Origin: Pseudolysinimonas kribbensis
GTDB lineage: Bacteria; Actinomycetota; Actinomycetes; Actinomycetales; Microbacteriaceae
Direction: 5' to 3'
DNA: 64,000 bases
NCBI RefSeq assembly: GCF_030161895.1
Contig: NZ_BSVB01000001.1
Location: 1,860,001-1,924,000 of the forward strand
Shown here: positions 18,293-26,363 of the stretch, in pieces
How the letters are laid out: each line of letters starts with the position of its first letter
Numbering within the stretch: the first letter of the stretch is position 1
Program-made: the position numbers and the translations under genes
The notes under the pieces: generated by a model
What the model was told of the DNA's origin: nothing
The model's database searches: none
The model's input: the letters and a program-made list of their open reading frames with translations, nothing else

Positions 18293-18368
18293 GTCAAAAG
18301 TTCAGGAGCCGCGCGGCGATCCGTGCCCACGCGGGCGCGCCGCGCCGCTGCCCTCCTGAACTTTCGAC
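18293..18368. repeat. Long-loop inverted repeat between convergent genes
   Basis: The arms are GTCAAAAGTTCAGGAG (18293-18308) and a complement with one mismatch (18353-18368), around a 44-bp GC-rich loop. It sits between the ends of the RND and esterase genes. The AT-containing arms stand out from the G/C-rich surroundings. A terminator role for both strands is possible. Confidence 0.75.
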
Positions 18369-18410
18369 GGAAGCCGCGTGAGCCACGGGGACGCGGGACC
18401 GCGGGCGCGA

Positions 18411-18500
18411 CCGCGGGGGGCGTCGTGAGGCGGGGCCGGGGGCGGGACCGCGGGGGGCGTCGTGAGGCGGGGCCGGGGGCGGGACCGCGGGGCGGGGCCA
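18411..18500. repeat. 37-bp G-rich tandem repeat, about 2.4 copies
   Basis: Two identical 37-bp units (18411-18447 and 18448-18484), each starting CCGCGGGGGGCGTCG, are followed by a partial third. Runs of four to six G recur regularly, giving G-quadruplex potential on the plus strand. The position between convergent gene ends suggests a transcription or replication barrier rather than coding sequence (inference). Confidence 0.8.
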
Positions 18501-18546
18501 TGGGCGGGACGAAGCAAGGCGGGGCGGGGCGCGGGGGATGTAACGG

Positions 18547-19502
18547 TCAGTTGAGCACGCCCACCGGCTGGGCGCCGAGCGTGCGGTGGTAGAAGGCGAC
18601 GATCCGGTTCTTGAGATCGTCGTTCAGCATGGCGATCGAGTGCGCCCGCCCCTGCACGACGACGAACGTCGTGTCGACGCCGGCGTGCCGGAGCTTCGCG
18701 ACGAAGGCCTTGGACTGCGCGAGAGGGATCTTGCTCTCCTCGCTGGAGTGCGTGATGAAGAAGGGCGGATCGCTCGTGTCGACCTGTTCGACCGGCGAGG
18801 CGCGGATCGCGGCGGGGCAGTCGGCCTCGCTCGTGCAGCCCAGGTAGCTCAGCTGGGCCGGCAGGAAATCGGGTGTGACGTCGACGCCGGAGAGGTCGGC
18901 GGGGCCCGACATCTCGACCACCGCCGCGACGCGCGAGCCGGAGGCCCAGGCGCCGCTGCCGGTCGTGCCGAGGAGGAGACCAGGTTGCCGCCGGCCGATC
19001 CGCCGAACGTACCGATGCGATCCGGATCGATGTCGAAGCGCGCGACCTGCGCGGGCTCGCGCATCCAGCGGACTGCGGCCTGTACATCGTCGAACCCCGC
19101 GGGGAACGGGAACTGCGGCGCCAGCCGGTAGTTCAGGTCGAACGTCGGGTAGCCGGCCGACGCGAGCCATTGGCACACCGCGCGATAGCCCAGGTCGGCC
19201 TTGTCGCCGCGCGCCCAGCTGCCGCCGTGCACCTCGATGATCGCCGGATGCGGCCCCGCGTCGCGCCGCTCCACGTCGCGCGGCGGGATGCACACGTCGA
19301 GACGCTGGGGCTGCCCGGCGTCGGTCGTGTAGGCCAGATCCGAGATCACCGCGATGTCGGGCAGGGTGGCCAGCGCCGGGTTGTTGACCTGCGTCCTGGG
19401 GGTGATCTCGACGTTCGGCGTGGTGCCCGTCGCGCACCCCGCGAGGAGGGTCGCCGCGGCGAGGACGCCGACGACCGTCACGAGCAGCGGTCGGGTCGGC
19501 AC
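18547..19502 (-). CDS. Secreted lipoprotein alpha/beta hydrolase (esterase/lipase, HSL-like; frameshift)
   Basis: It starts with a lipoprotein signal ending LLAGCATG. The hydrolase domain has an oxyanion-hole segment IIEVHGGSWARGDKADLGYR, DLNYRLAPQFPFPAG, and a nucleophile elbow GTFGGSAGGNLVS (GxSxG). The acid and His lie in the C-terminal half, near HAGVDTTFVVVQGRAHSIAM. The frame breaks at GG 18975-18976, right after the nucleophile elbow; adding one G joins both halves into 318 residues. It should be a cell-surface carboxylesterase of unknown substrate. It is convergent with the RND gene. Confidence 0.82.
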
Positions 19503-19557
19503 GGCGGGAGCCTAATCGTGATGCCTGAATCCAGCTCATCCGATCGTGTATCGTGGG

Positions 19558-19689
19558 TCAGTCGGCTCTCGACCATGCGGCTGCGTCCGCGTCACGTTCT
19601 TCTTGTAGGTCGTGCGGGCCGTCCATCCACGGCCCGACCATCGTTCGCTCGGGTTCCTTGCAGTGCGAATCCGAAATGACATCGACCAT
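19558..19689 (-). CDS. Possible small acidic protein, start codon overlapping the helicase start on the other strand
   Basis: A 43-codon frame begins MVDVISDSHCKEPERTMVG and ends DADAAAWSRAD. Its ATG shares the sequence CATG with the helicase ATG on the opposite strand, so the two genes would be divergent with overlapping start codons. Codon use is less GC3-biased than real genes nearby and there is no clear ribosome binding site. I include it because the peptide is non-random looking (acidic, with WMDGPHDLQ). Low confidence. Confidence 0.2.
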   Translation of the reverse strand: MVDVISDSHCKEPERTMVGPWMDGPHDLQEERDADAAAWSRAD

Positions 19690-21595
19690 GCCCAAGAACA
19701 CCCGTGCCTCGAGTGGCGCGTCCTCCTCCAAGAAGCCGCGCTGGAGCTCCGAGAAGCGCTCCGCCCGAGGACTTCCCACCGAGCGTCCGCGCGGCGGTGC
19801 CGCCCCCGCCGAGCGCCGGCCCGGTCGCCCGCAACGCGCCGAGGACGGCCGCCCCATGTGGGAGCCCCGCGGCAAGGACGCGAAGTTCCGCCCGGAGCGC
19901 GCTCCCGAGGAGCGGCGCCGCTCCGCCCGTCCGCCGTTCGACCGGGATGCCCGGCCGGCCCGCGACGACCGTCCCGCCCGCAGCGACCGTCCGGTGCGTT
20001 CGTACGATGACCGTCCCGCCCGTACTGAGCGCCCGGCGCGCTCGTACGACGATCGTCCGGCCCGCAGTGAGCGTCCGGCGCGTTCCTATGACGACCGTCC
20101 CGCCCGTACTGAGCGCCCCGCGCGCTCGTACGACGATCGCCCCGCCCGCAGCGAGCGCCCGGCCCGTTCGTATGACGACCGTCCGGCCCGCAGCGACCGC
20201 CCGGCCCGCTCCTATGACGACCGTCCGGCCCGCCGCGGCTCCGATGAGCGCCCCGCGCGCGGAGAGCGTCGCTCGTACGACGACCGCGCGCCGCGTCGCT
20301 CGTACGACGACCGTCCGGCACCGCGCCGCGACCATGAGGACCGTGCCGCCTCCCCAACCCATTCCCCGAGGACGTCGTCCTCGAGCGACTGACCGCGCAG
20401 GCCGTCGAGGCCACCGCGGTCGAGGGCCTCGGTTTCGAAGACCTGGGCCTCGGCCAGAACATCGTCCGCGCCGTCAACGAGCTCGGCGCGACCGAGCCGT
20501 TCCCGATCCAGGCTGCGACGATCCCCGACGTGCTCGCCGGTCGCGACGTGCTCGGCCGCGGTCGCACCGGCTCCGGCAAGACCATCGCGTTCGGCGCCCC
20601 GCTCGTCGAGCGCCTCCTTCAGCTGAACGCGGACCGCCCCGGCGCCCGCCGCGAGTTCGGTCGCGCACCCCGCGCGCTGATCCTCGCGCCGACCCGCGAG
20701 CTCGCGCTGCAGATCGACCGCACCGTGCAGCCGATCGCGCGCAGCGTCGGCCTCTTCACCACGCAGATCTACGGCGGAGTGCCGTACGCGCGCCAGCTCG
20801 GCGCGCTGCAACGCGGCGTCGACATCGTGATCGGCACGCCCGGCCGCGTCGGCGACCTCGCCGCGCAGGGCAAGCTCGACCTCTCCAAGACCGTCATCAC
20901 CGTGCTCGACGAAGCCGACCACATGTGCGAGCTGGGCTTCGCCGAGCCGGTGCAGGAGATCCTCGACCTCACCGCGCCGGGGGCCAGAAGCTGCTGTTCT
21001 CGGCGACGCTCGACAAGGGGTGGCCGACATCGTCGACCGCTACCTCGTCGACCCGGCCGTCTTCGAGGTGGCCGGCGAGGACCAGGCCAGCTCGACCATC
21101 GACCACCAGGTGCTGCTGCTCGAGCAGCGCGACAAGCAGCAGGTGCTCATCGAGCTCGCCTCCGGCCCGGGCCGCAAGCTCGTGTTCGCGCGCACCCGCG
21201 CGTTCGCGGAGCAGCTCGCCGACGTGCTCGACGACGCCGGCATCCGCGCCGAGAGCATCCACGGCGACCTGAACCAGTCCCGTCGCACGCGCGCGCTCGA
21301 GAAGCTCACGAGCGGCCGCGTGGATGTGCTGGTCGCCACCGATGTGGCGGCCCGCGGCATCCACGTCGACGACATCGCGCTCGTGATCCAGGCCGACGCG
21401 CCCGACGAGTACAAGGCCTACCTGCACCGCGCGGGGCGTACCGGTCGCGCCGGCAAGGAGGGCACCGTCGTGACCCTCGTGCCGCGCAACCGCCGCCGCC
21501 GCACCGAGGAGCTGCTCGCCCGCGCCGAGATCGACGCCGAGTGGACCTCCGTCGTGCCGGGTGACGACGTCATCGCGGAGCTCGCCGGGCGCTGA
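19688..21595 (+). CDS. DEAD-box RNA helicase with Arg/Asp-rich N-terminal repeat region (three frameshifts)
   Basis: Repaired length is about 636 residues. Residues 1-225 are disordered and basic and contain 14-residue repeats DDRPARSERPARSY. The helicase core follows: Q motif FPIQAATIPDVL, motif I GRGRTGSGKT, LAPTRELALQ, GTPGR, motif II DEAD (VLDEADHM), SAT (LLFSATLDKG), VATDVAARGIH and HRAGRTGRAG. Three single-base deletions break the frame: at CC 20349-20350, at G5 20979-20983 and at G4 21017-21020. Each is repaired by one G or C. ATG 19688 is chosen (ATG 19676 possible). Such helicases unwind structured RNA in cold or ribosome assembly; Arg-rich tails bind RNA and can drive condensates. 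Confidence 0.85.
19961..20235 (+). repeat. 42-bp coding tandem repeat in the helicase N-terminus
   Basis: Five full 42-bp units (20003-20044, 20045-20086, 20087-20128, 20129-20170, 20171-20212), with degenerate flanking copies, encode DDRPAR(T/S)(E/D)RPARSY. The copies differ mainly at third positions, so the peptide is under selection while DNA identity has drifted. Copy number could vary between strains. Confidence 0.85.
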
Positions 21596-21628
21596 CGTGC
21601 GTCCGGGGGCCCGAGCGACGCTCGCGCG

Positions 21629-21697
21629 CCCAAGTCGGGCAGCCGGCCACGCTCCCGCGCGCCTCGTCGACAAGGACCCGTTTCTGCCCGACGTGGG
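21629..21697. repeat. Long-loop inverted repeat downstream of the helicase
   Basis: The arms CCCAAGTCGGGCAG (21629-21642) and CTGCCCGACGTGGG (21684-21697) are complementary at 13 of 14 positions around a 41-bp loop. Same architecture as the repeats at 18293, 28529, 33726 and 61706. Confidence 0.7.
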
Positions 21698-21724
21698 ACG
21701 GCGCCGGTGCGCCGAAAGCAGAAG

Positions 21725-21753
21725 ACCCGGCCCCTTCGGGTGGGGCCGGGTCG
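21725..21753 (+). terminator. Strong GC hairpin terminator after the DEAD-box helicase
   Basis: Perfect 11-bp stem GACCCGGCCCC / GGGGCCGGGTC with loop TTCGGGT. It ends the helicase transcript and separates it from recQ. There is no U tract, as usual at this GC content. Confidence 0.8.
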
Positions 21754-21914
21754 GAGGCTGTGGACCGCGGAGCGCAAGAACGCGGCGTACGGGAAGCGAG
21801 CCGAGACGACCGTAACCCGTCGCCATCCCTCCACGGCATCACGTCTTGGGGTGCCACCCGCATGAGGGTCGACCCGCGGGCGAACCGTCGCCGGCGGACC
21901 GTAGCCTGGAGGCC

Positions 21915-23762
21915 ATGACCCCCGCTCCCGCCACCGCCGGCCCCGCCGCGCTCGAGACCCTGCACCGGGTCTGGGGCTACGACGCGTTCCGCGGCGAGCA
22001 GGCGGCCATCGTCGAGCGCGTCATCGGCGGAGGCGACGCGCTCGTGCTCATGCCGACCGGTGGCGGCAAGTCGCTGTGCTACCAGATCCCGGCGATCGTG
22101 CGTGCGGGCACCGGTGTCGTCGTCTCGCCTCTCATCGCCCTCATGCACGACCAGGTGTCGGCACTGGAGGCCGTCGGCGTGCGGGCCGCCTTCCTGAACT
22201 CGACGCAGGATGCCGACCAGCGCCGTCGGGTCGAGCAGGCGCTCCTCGACGGCGACCTCGACCTGCTCTACCTCGCCCCGGAGCGCCTGTCGCTCGAGTC
22301 GACGCGCACCCTCCTCGACCGGGTGATCGCGGGGCCGGGCATCGCGCTGTTCGCGATCGACGAGGCGCATTGCGTGTCGCAATGGGGGCACGACTTCCGT
22401 CCGGACTACCTGCAGCTGTCGATGCTGCACGAGCGGTGGCCGCAGATCCCGCGCGTCGCCCTCACCGCGACCGCCACCGCGCAGACGCGGCAGGAGATCG
22501 TCTCGCGCCTCGAGCTGCAGGGCGCCGAGCAGTTCGTCGCGAGCTTCGACCGGCCCAACATCCAGTACCGGATCGAGAGCAAGAACCAGCCGCTGGGCCA
22601 GCTGCTGCAGCTCATCCGCACCGAGCATCCGGGTGACGCCGGCATCGTCTACTGCCTCTCGCGCGCGAGCGTGGAGAAGACGGCCGACGCCCTCGTCGCG
22701 GCGGGCATCGAGGCGCTGCCCTACCATGCGGGCCTCGACGCCGCGACGCGCTCGCGCAACCAGTCCCGCTTCCTCCGCGAGGACGGGATCGTCATGGTCG
22801 CGACGATCGCGTTCGGCATGGGCATCGACAAGCCCGATGTGCGCTTCGTCGCCCACCTCGACCTGCCGAAGAGCGTCGAGGGCTACTACCAGGAGACCGG
22901 CCGCGCGGGCCGCGATGGCCTGCCGTCGACCGCGTGGCTGGCCTACGGCCTGCAGGATGTCGTGCAGCAGCGCCGGATGATCGACGAGGGCGACGGCGAC
23001 CAGGCCCACAAGCGCCGGCAGTCGCAGCACCTCGACGCGATGCTCGCGCTGTGCGAGACGGTGCAGTGCCGCCGCCAGCAGCTGCTCGGCTACTTCGGGC
23101 AGCAGAGCGAGCCATGCGGCAACTGCGACACCTGCCTCGCGCCGCCCGAGTCGTGGGATGGCACGGTCGCCGCCCAGAAGCTGCTCTCCACGGTCGTGCG
23201 GCTGTGGCGCGAGCGGCACCAGCGTTTCGGCGCCGGACATCTCATCGACATCCTTCTCGGCAAGGAGACCGACCGCGTGCGCCAGCACGGCCACGACGAG
23301 CTGACGACGTACGGGATCGGCACGGAGCTGAGCGACCAGGAGTGGCGCGGCGTCGTGCGGCAACTGCTCGCGCAGGGTCTGCTCGCCGTCGGCTCGGACG
23401 GCTACGGCACCCTCGTGATCACGGAGGCCTCCTCGGCGGTCTTGTCGGGCGACCGCACGGTGATGCTGCGACGCGAGGCGCCCCGACCGACCCGCGCGTC
23501 GAAGCAGAAGGCAGGCGCCGAGTTGCCGGCCGAGGCGCGTCCGCTGTTCGAGCGGCTGCGCGAGTGGCGCGCCGGCGTGGCACGCGAGGCCGGCGTGCCC
23601 GCGTACATCGTCTTCGGCGACGCCACCCTGCGCGGTATCGCGCTCACCCGCCCGTCGAGCCGCGACGAGCTCGCGACGATCAGCGGCGTCGGCGAGAAGA
23701 AGCTCGAGTCGTATGGTGCGGGCGTGCTCGAGGTGGTCGGCGCGGAGGAGCCGGCGGCGTAG
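21915..23762 (+). CDS. recQ: ATP-dependent DNA helicase RecQ
   Basis: 615 residues with the RecQ order. Motif I is [15 protein letters not shown], motif [21 protein letters not shown] (DEAH box plus the RecQ-specific aromatic loop), then [22 protein letters not shown] and [10 protein letters not shown]. The zinc-binding RQC region CGNCDTC follows at about residue 400. A C-terminal HRDC domain ends with [17 protein letters not shown]. It unwinds recombination intermediates and works in RecF-pathway repair. ATG 21915 follows GGAGG directly, a good site; the upstream in-frame start at 21846 lacks one. Confidence 0.95.
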   Translation: MTPAPATAGPAALETLHRVWGYDAFRGEQAAIVERVIGGGDALVLMPTGGGKSLCYQIPAIVRAGTGVVVSPLIALMHDQVSALEAVGVRAAFLNSTQDADQRRRVEQALLDGDLDLLYLAPERLSLESTRTLLDRVIAGPGIALFAIDEAHCVSQWGHDFRPDYLQLSMLHERWPQIPRVALTATATAQTRQEIVSRLELQGAEQFVASFDRPNIQYRIESKNQPLGQLLQLIRTEHPGDAGIVYCLSRASVEKTADALVAAGIEALPYHAGLDAATRSRNQSRFLREDGIVMVATIAFGMGIDKPDVRFVAHLDLPKSVEGYYQETGRAGRDGLPSTAWLAYGLQDVVQQRRMIDEGDGDQAHKRRQSQHLDAMLALCETVQCRRQQLLGYFGQQSEPCGNCDTCLAPPESWDGTVAAQKLLSTVVRLWRERHQRFGAGHLIDILLGKETDRVRQHGHDELTTYGIGTELSDQEWRGVVRQLLAQGLLAVGSDGYGTLVITEASSAVLSGDRTVMLRREAPRPTRASKQKAGAELPAEARPLFERLREWRAGVAREAGVPAYIVFGDATLRGIALTRPSSRDELATISGVGEKKLESYGAGVLEVVGAEEPAA

Positions 23763-23804
23763 CGGGCCGTCGGGGAGCCGGGCGCGCGACGCGGAACTGG
23801 GTGC

Positions 23805-23836
23805 TTGACCTTGACCCCGGGGGCAGGGTTTAGCGT
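23805..23836 (+). promoter_or_regulatory. MerR-type promoter, leaderless, for the merR-thioredoxin pair
   Basis: -35 TTGACC (23805-23810), a 20-bp spacer containing the dyad CCTTGACCCCGGGGGCAGGG, and -10 TAGCGT (23831-23836). This matches the classic MerR/CueR/ZntR operator-promoter. The ATG lies seven bases after the -10, so the transcript should be leaderless. The encoded MerR protein is the obvious regulator. Confidence 0.85.
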
Positions 23837-23842
23837 CGCGGC

Positions 23843-24208
23843 ATGAGGATCGGCGAGCTGGCCCGTCAGACGGGCGCGACCCCGAAGGCCCTGCGCTACT
23901 ACGAGCAGGTCGGTCTGCTCGGGGCGCAGCGCTTGGCCAACGGGTACCGCGATTACGACGAACGCGACGTGCGCCTCGTCAAGGAGGTGCGGGCCCTCGG
24001 CGCCGTCGGCATCCGGGCGGAGCAGGCGAAGCCCTTCGTCGAGTGCCTGATCTCGGGCCATGAGCAGGGCGACGACTGCGCTGCGCCGCTCGCCGTCTAC
24101 CGGACGGTCGTCGACGACCTCGAGACGAGGATCACGGAGCTCGGCCGCCGCCGCGACACGATCTCCGAGTTGCTGCGTGAGGCCGAGGCGCGGGACGCGA
24201 TCGCGTGA
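23843..24208 (+). CDS. MerR-family transcriptional regulator
   Basis: A 121-residue regulator of the short, effector-domain-light class: MRIGELARQTGATPKALRYY, then LANGYRDYDERDVRLVKEV and a coiled coil to the end. It has C73 and C83 (ECLISGHEQGDDC), a spacing that could bind a metal or sense thiols, though metal-binding MerR proteins usually have Cys nearer the end of the dimer helix. Its stop overlaps the thioredoxin GTG start (GTGA), so the pair is co-transcribed from the MerR promoter just upstream. Thiol or electrophile stress is the likely signal. Confidence 0.88.
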   Translation: MRIGELARQTGATPKALRYYEQVGLLGAQRLANGYRDYDERDVRLVKEVRALGAVGIRAEQAKPFVECLISGHEQGDDCAAPLAVYRTVVDDLETRITELGRRRDTISELLREAEARDAIA

Positions 24209-24537
24209 CCGCGCATGCGTCCGCCCTGCCCGAGGTGACCGACGCGACCTTCGACGAGCTCGTGCTGCAGGCCGACGGGCCGGTGCTCGTCGACTTCTGG
24301 GCGGCGTGGTGCCCGCCGTGCCGCGCTCTCAGCCCGCTGCTGGAGCAGCTGGCCGCCGAGCATCCGCGCCTGACCATGTACGCGCTCGACGCCGACGAGA
24401 ACCCGGAGTCGGTCGAGCGCTACCGCGCGCTCGCCCTCCCGGTCATCAAGGTCTTCGAGCGTGGCGGCGACGTCAAGACGATCATCGGTGCCAAGCCCCG
24501 TCACGTGCTCGAGGGTCTGCTCGAGCCGTTCCTCTGA
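24205..24537 (+). CDS. Thioredoxin-like protein with WCPPC active site
   Basis: A 110-residue thioredoxin fold: PVLVDFWAAWCPPCRALSPL, ALDADENPESVERY, and the cis-Pro loop LALPVIKVFERGG. The redox motif is CPPC rather than the canonical CGPC, which in other thioredoxins alters the redox potential. It is cytoplasmic, with no signal peptide. It starts with GTG overlapping the merR stop, so it is regulated by that MerR protein. In several actinobacteria a MerR-thioredoxin pair responds to thiol oxidants. Confidence 0.9.
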   Translation: MTAHASALPEVTDATFDELVLQADGPVLVDFWAAWCPPCRALSPLLEQLAAEHPRLTMYALDADENPESVERYRALALPVIKVFERGGDVKTIIGAKPRHVLEGLLEPFL

Positions 24538-24622
24538 GCCGGCGACGGGCCCCCGCGCGGCGGAGCTGGCGATCATCCGAGCAGGCGGCCGGGGCGGGCG
24601 AGCCGCGGAGTAGCGTCCCGCC

Positions 24623-25510
24623 ATGACGTTCAACGACGACGCCGACATCCGGGGCGGACGGGTCAGCCGACGGGGCCGCAACGTCGCGATCGGCGCCGGA
24701 CTCGGCGGCGGCGGCATCGTGGTCGTCGCGGTGGTGCTCATCGCGCAGCTGTTCGGTGTCGACCTGTCGGGCGTCGTGCCGACGACCGGCTCGGTGCCCG
24801 ACTCGAGCGCGACCGCGCTCAATCAGTGCGCGACCGGCGCCCAAGCCAATGACGACATGGATTGCCGGATGCAGGCCGCGGCGACCTCGCTCGACGCCTA
24901 CTGGGCCGACACCCTCGGCTCGACGTACACCCAGCCGCAGCTGGCCCTGTTCGACGGTGCGACCTCGACCGGTTGCGGCGCGGCGACCGCGGACGTCGGG
25001 CCCTTCTACTGCCCGAACGACGAGACCGTCTACATCGATACCGCGTTCTACGACGAACTCCGGAGCCGGTTCGGCGCGTCGGGCGGCCCGCTCGCGCAGC
25101 TGTACGTGGTCGCGCACGAGTGGGGCCACCACATCCAGAACATCACCGGGATCACCGACGGACTCGATCTGCGCGCATCCGGCCCCACGTCCGACAGCGT
25201 CCGTCTCGAGCTGCAGGCCGACTGTCTCGCCGGGTCGTGGGTGGCGGGGGCGTCGCACACCACCGACGAGCACGGCACGCCGTTCCTCAAACCGCCGACC
25301 ACCGCCCAGGTGAGCGACGCGCTGAATGCCGCGGCCGCCGTCGGTGACGACCGCATCCAATCCACTCTCGGCAGCGGTCAGGTCGACCCCGAGAGCTTCA
25401 CGCACGGCACGAGCGCCCAGCGCGACCGGTGGTTCTCCGAGGGTTACGACGAGCAGACCGGCGGCCGGGTGCAGTGCGACACCTTCGGGGTCTCCGGCCG
25501 CGAGCTCTGA
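24623..25510 (+). CDS. Membrane-anchored putative neutral zinc metallopeptidase (YpfJ family)
   Basis: 295 residues. A short cytoplasmic N-terminus and one transmembrane helix (residues 25-48, ending LIAQLFGVDL) are followed by an extracytoplasmic domain. It contains the zinc motif HEWGHH (VVAHEWGHHIQNITGI) and the family segment RLELQADCLAGSW, where Glu or Asp completes the site. PFYCPNDETVYIDTAFYDEL is also typical of this family. Cys pairs such as C79/C87 and C115/C124 may form disulfides. Substrate unknown. The gene is monocistronic, 85 bp after the thioredoxin. Confidence 0.88.
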   Translation: MTFNDDADIRGGRVSRRGRNVAIGAGLGGGGIVVVAVVLIAQLFGVDLSGVVPTTGSVPDSSATALNQCATGAQANDDMDCRMQAAATSLDAYWADTLGSTYTQPQLALFDGATSTGCGAATADVGPFYCPNDETVYIDTAFYDELRSRFGASGGPLAQLYVVAHEWGHHIQNITGITDGLDLRASGPTSDSVRLELQADCLAGSWVAGASHTTDEHGTPFLKPPTTAQVSDALNAAAAVGDDRIQSTLGSGQVDPESFTHGTSAQRDRWFSEGYDEQTGGRVQCDTFGVSGREL

Positions 25511-25513
25511 GGC

Positions 25514-26212
25514 TCAGCCGAGTACGTCGAGCAGCTCGGCGGTCAGCTCCGCGGGCTTCGTGAGCTGCGGCCAGTGGCCGGTCCGCAGGTCGCGGATCTG
25601 CGCATCGCTCAGCGCGTTCAGCTCCGCCATGAACGGGTGACCGCCGGCCATGGCGGCCCGGATGTCGTCGCCCGGGAATCCGGTCGCGATTAGCGTGGCC
25701 GGGATCCGGTGCCGCACCTCGGCGTCGCCGCCGTAGTGGATCGCGTCGCTCGCGACCCGTGCCGGCTCGGGCAGGGCGCGCTCCCGGAACTCCGCGCGCA
25801 GCTCGTCGGTCAGGTCGAGCAGGTCGCCCTCGCCGAAGTCGCTCCAGTCGGGCACGGGGATGACGCCGTCGACGACCTTCCACTCGTCGCTGATGCTGCC
25901 GCCCTCGGGCAGCGGGAAGGCGTCGATGAACACCACCCGGCTCACGCGGTCGGGACGCGCGTCCGCCGCGCCCCACGCGATCGGACCCCCGCCGGAGTGG
26001 CCCACGAGCACGACGGGCGAGCCGGCCGCGTCGATGGCCGCCACGACCGCGTCGATCTGGTCCGCCATCCCGATCGCCGTCGGGTCGTCGCCGGCGGCGA
26101 GGCCGGGGAGGGTCAGGGAGCGCACTGAGTGGCCGGCATCGCGGAGCGCGGGCTCGATGTCGCGCCAGAGCGACGCATCCCACCAGAAGCCGGGGATCAG
26201 GATCACATTCAT
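25514..26212 (-). CDS. Alpha/beta hydrolase
   Basis: A 232-residue soluble hydrolase with the fold start VILIPGFWWDASLWRDIEPAL (oxyanion hole), nucleophile elbow VLVGHSGGGPIAW (Ser in GHSGG), the catalytic Asp region VVFIDAFPLPEGG and C-terminal His region RTGHWPQLTKP. This is the RsbQ/esterase-like group; substrate unknown. It ends three bases from the preceding metallopeptidase gene, on the opposite strand, so the two converge with almost no space for a terminator. Confidence 0.85.
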   Translation of the reverse strand: MNVILIPGFWWDASLWRDIEPALRDAGHSVRSLTLPGLAAGDDPTAIGMADQIDAVVAAIDAAGSPVVLVGHSGGGPIAWGAADARPDRVSRVVFIDAFPLPEGGSISDEWKVVDGVIPVPDWSDFGEGDLLDLTDELRAEFRERALPEPARVASDAIHYGGDAEVRHRIPATLIATGFPGDDIRAAMAGGHPFMAELNALSDAQIRDLRTGHWPQLTKPAELTAELLDVLG

Positions 26213-26363
26213 GCGGCCACGCTAAGCGGGGCGTCCGTCATTTGTAGGGTTCCGCCATCCCGCCCGGACCGGGCGCCGAGGCCGGTTCGTGGGGTCGGAC
26301 CACGAATTCGACCCCCTGCGGCGGCCGACCTACCGTCGGAGAAGGATCATCGGGAGGCATGTC

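Larger units (their letters stand above)
18185..18546. other. 362-bp intergenic region between convergent genes
   Basis: No credible gene. From left to right it holds two short direct repeats built on CTCTCGTCTCGG/GTCGGCCCC, a long-loop inverted repeat (18293-18368) and a very G-rich 37-bp tandem repeat (18411-18500). GC content is extreme and strand-asymmetric: G dominates the plus strand after 18370. Confidence 0.6.
21596..21914. other. 319-bp gap between helicase and recQ
   Basis: It holds a long-loop inverted repeat (21629-21697), a strong hairpin terminator (21725-21753) and then about 160 bp with no recognisable gene before recQ. A possible promoter for recQ lies in its second half, but I see no clear -35/-10 pair. 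Confidence 0.6.
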
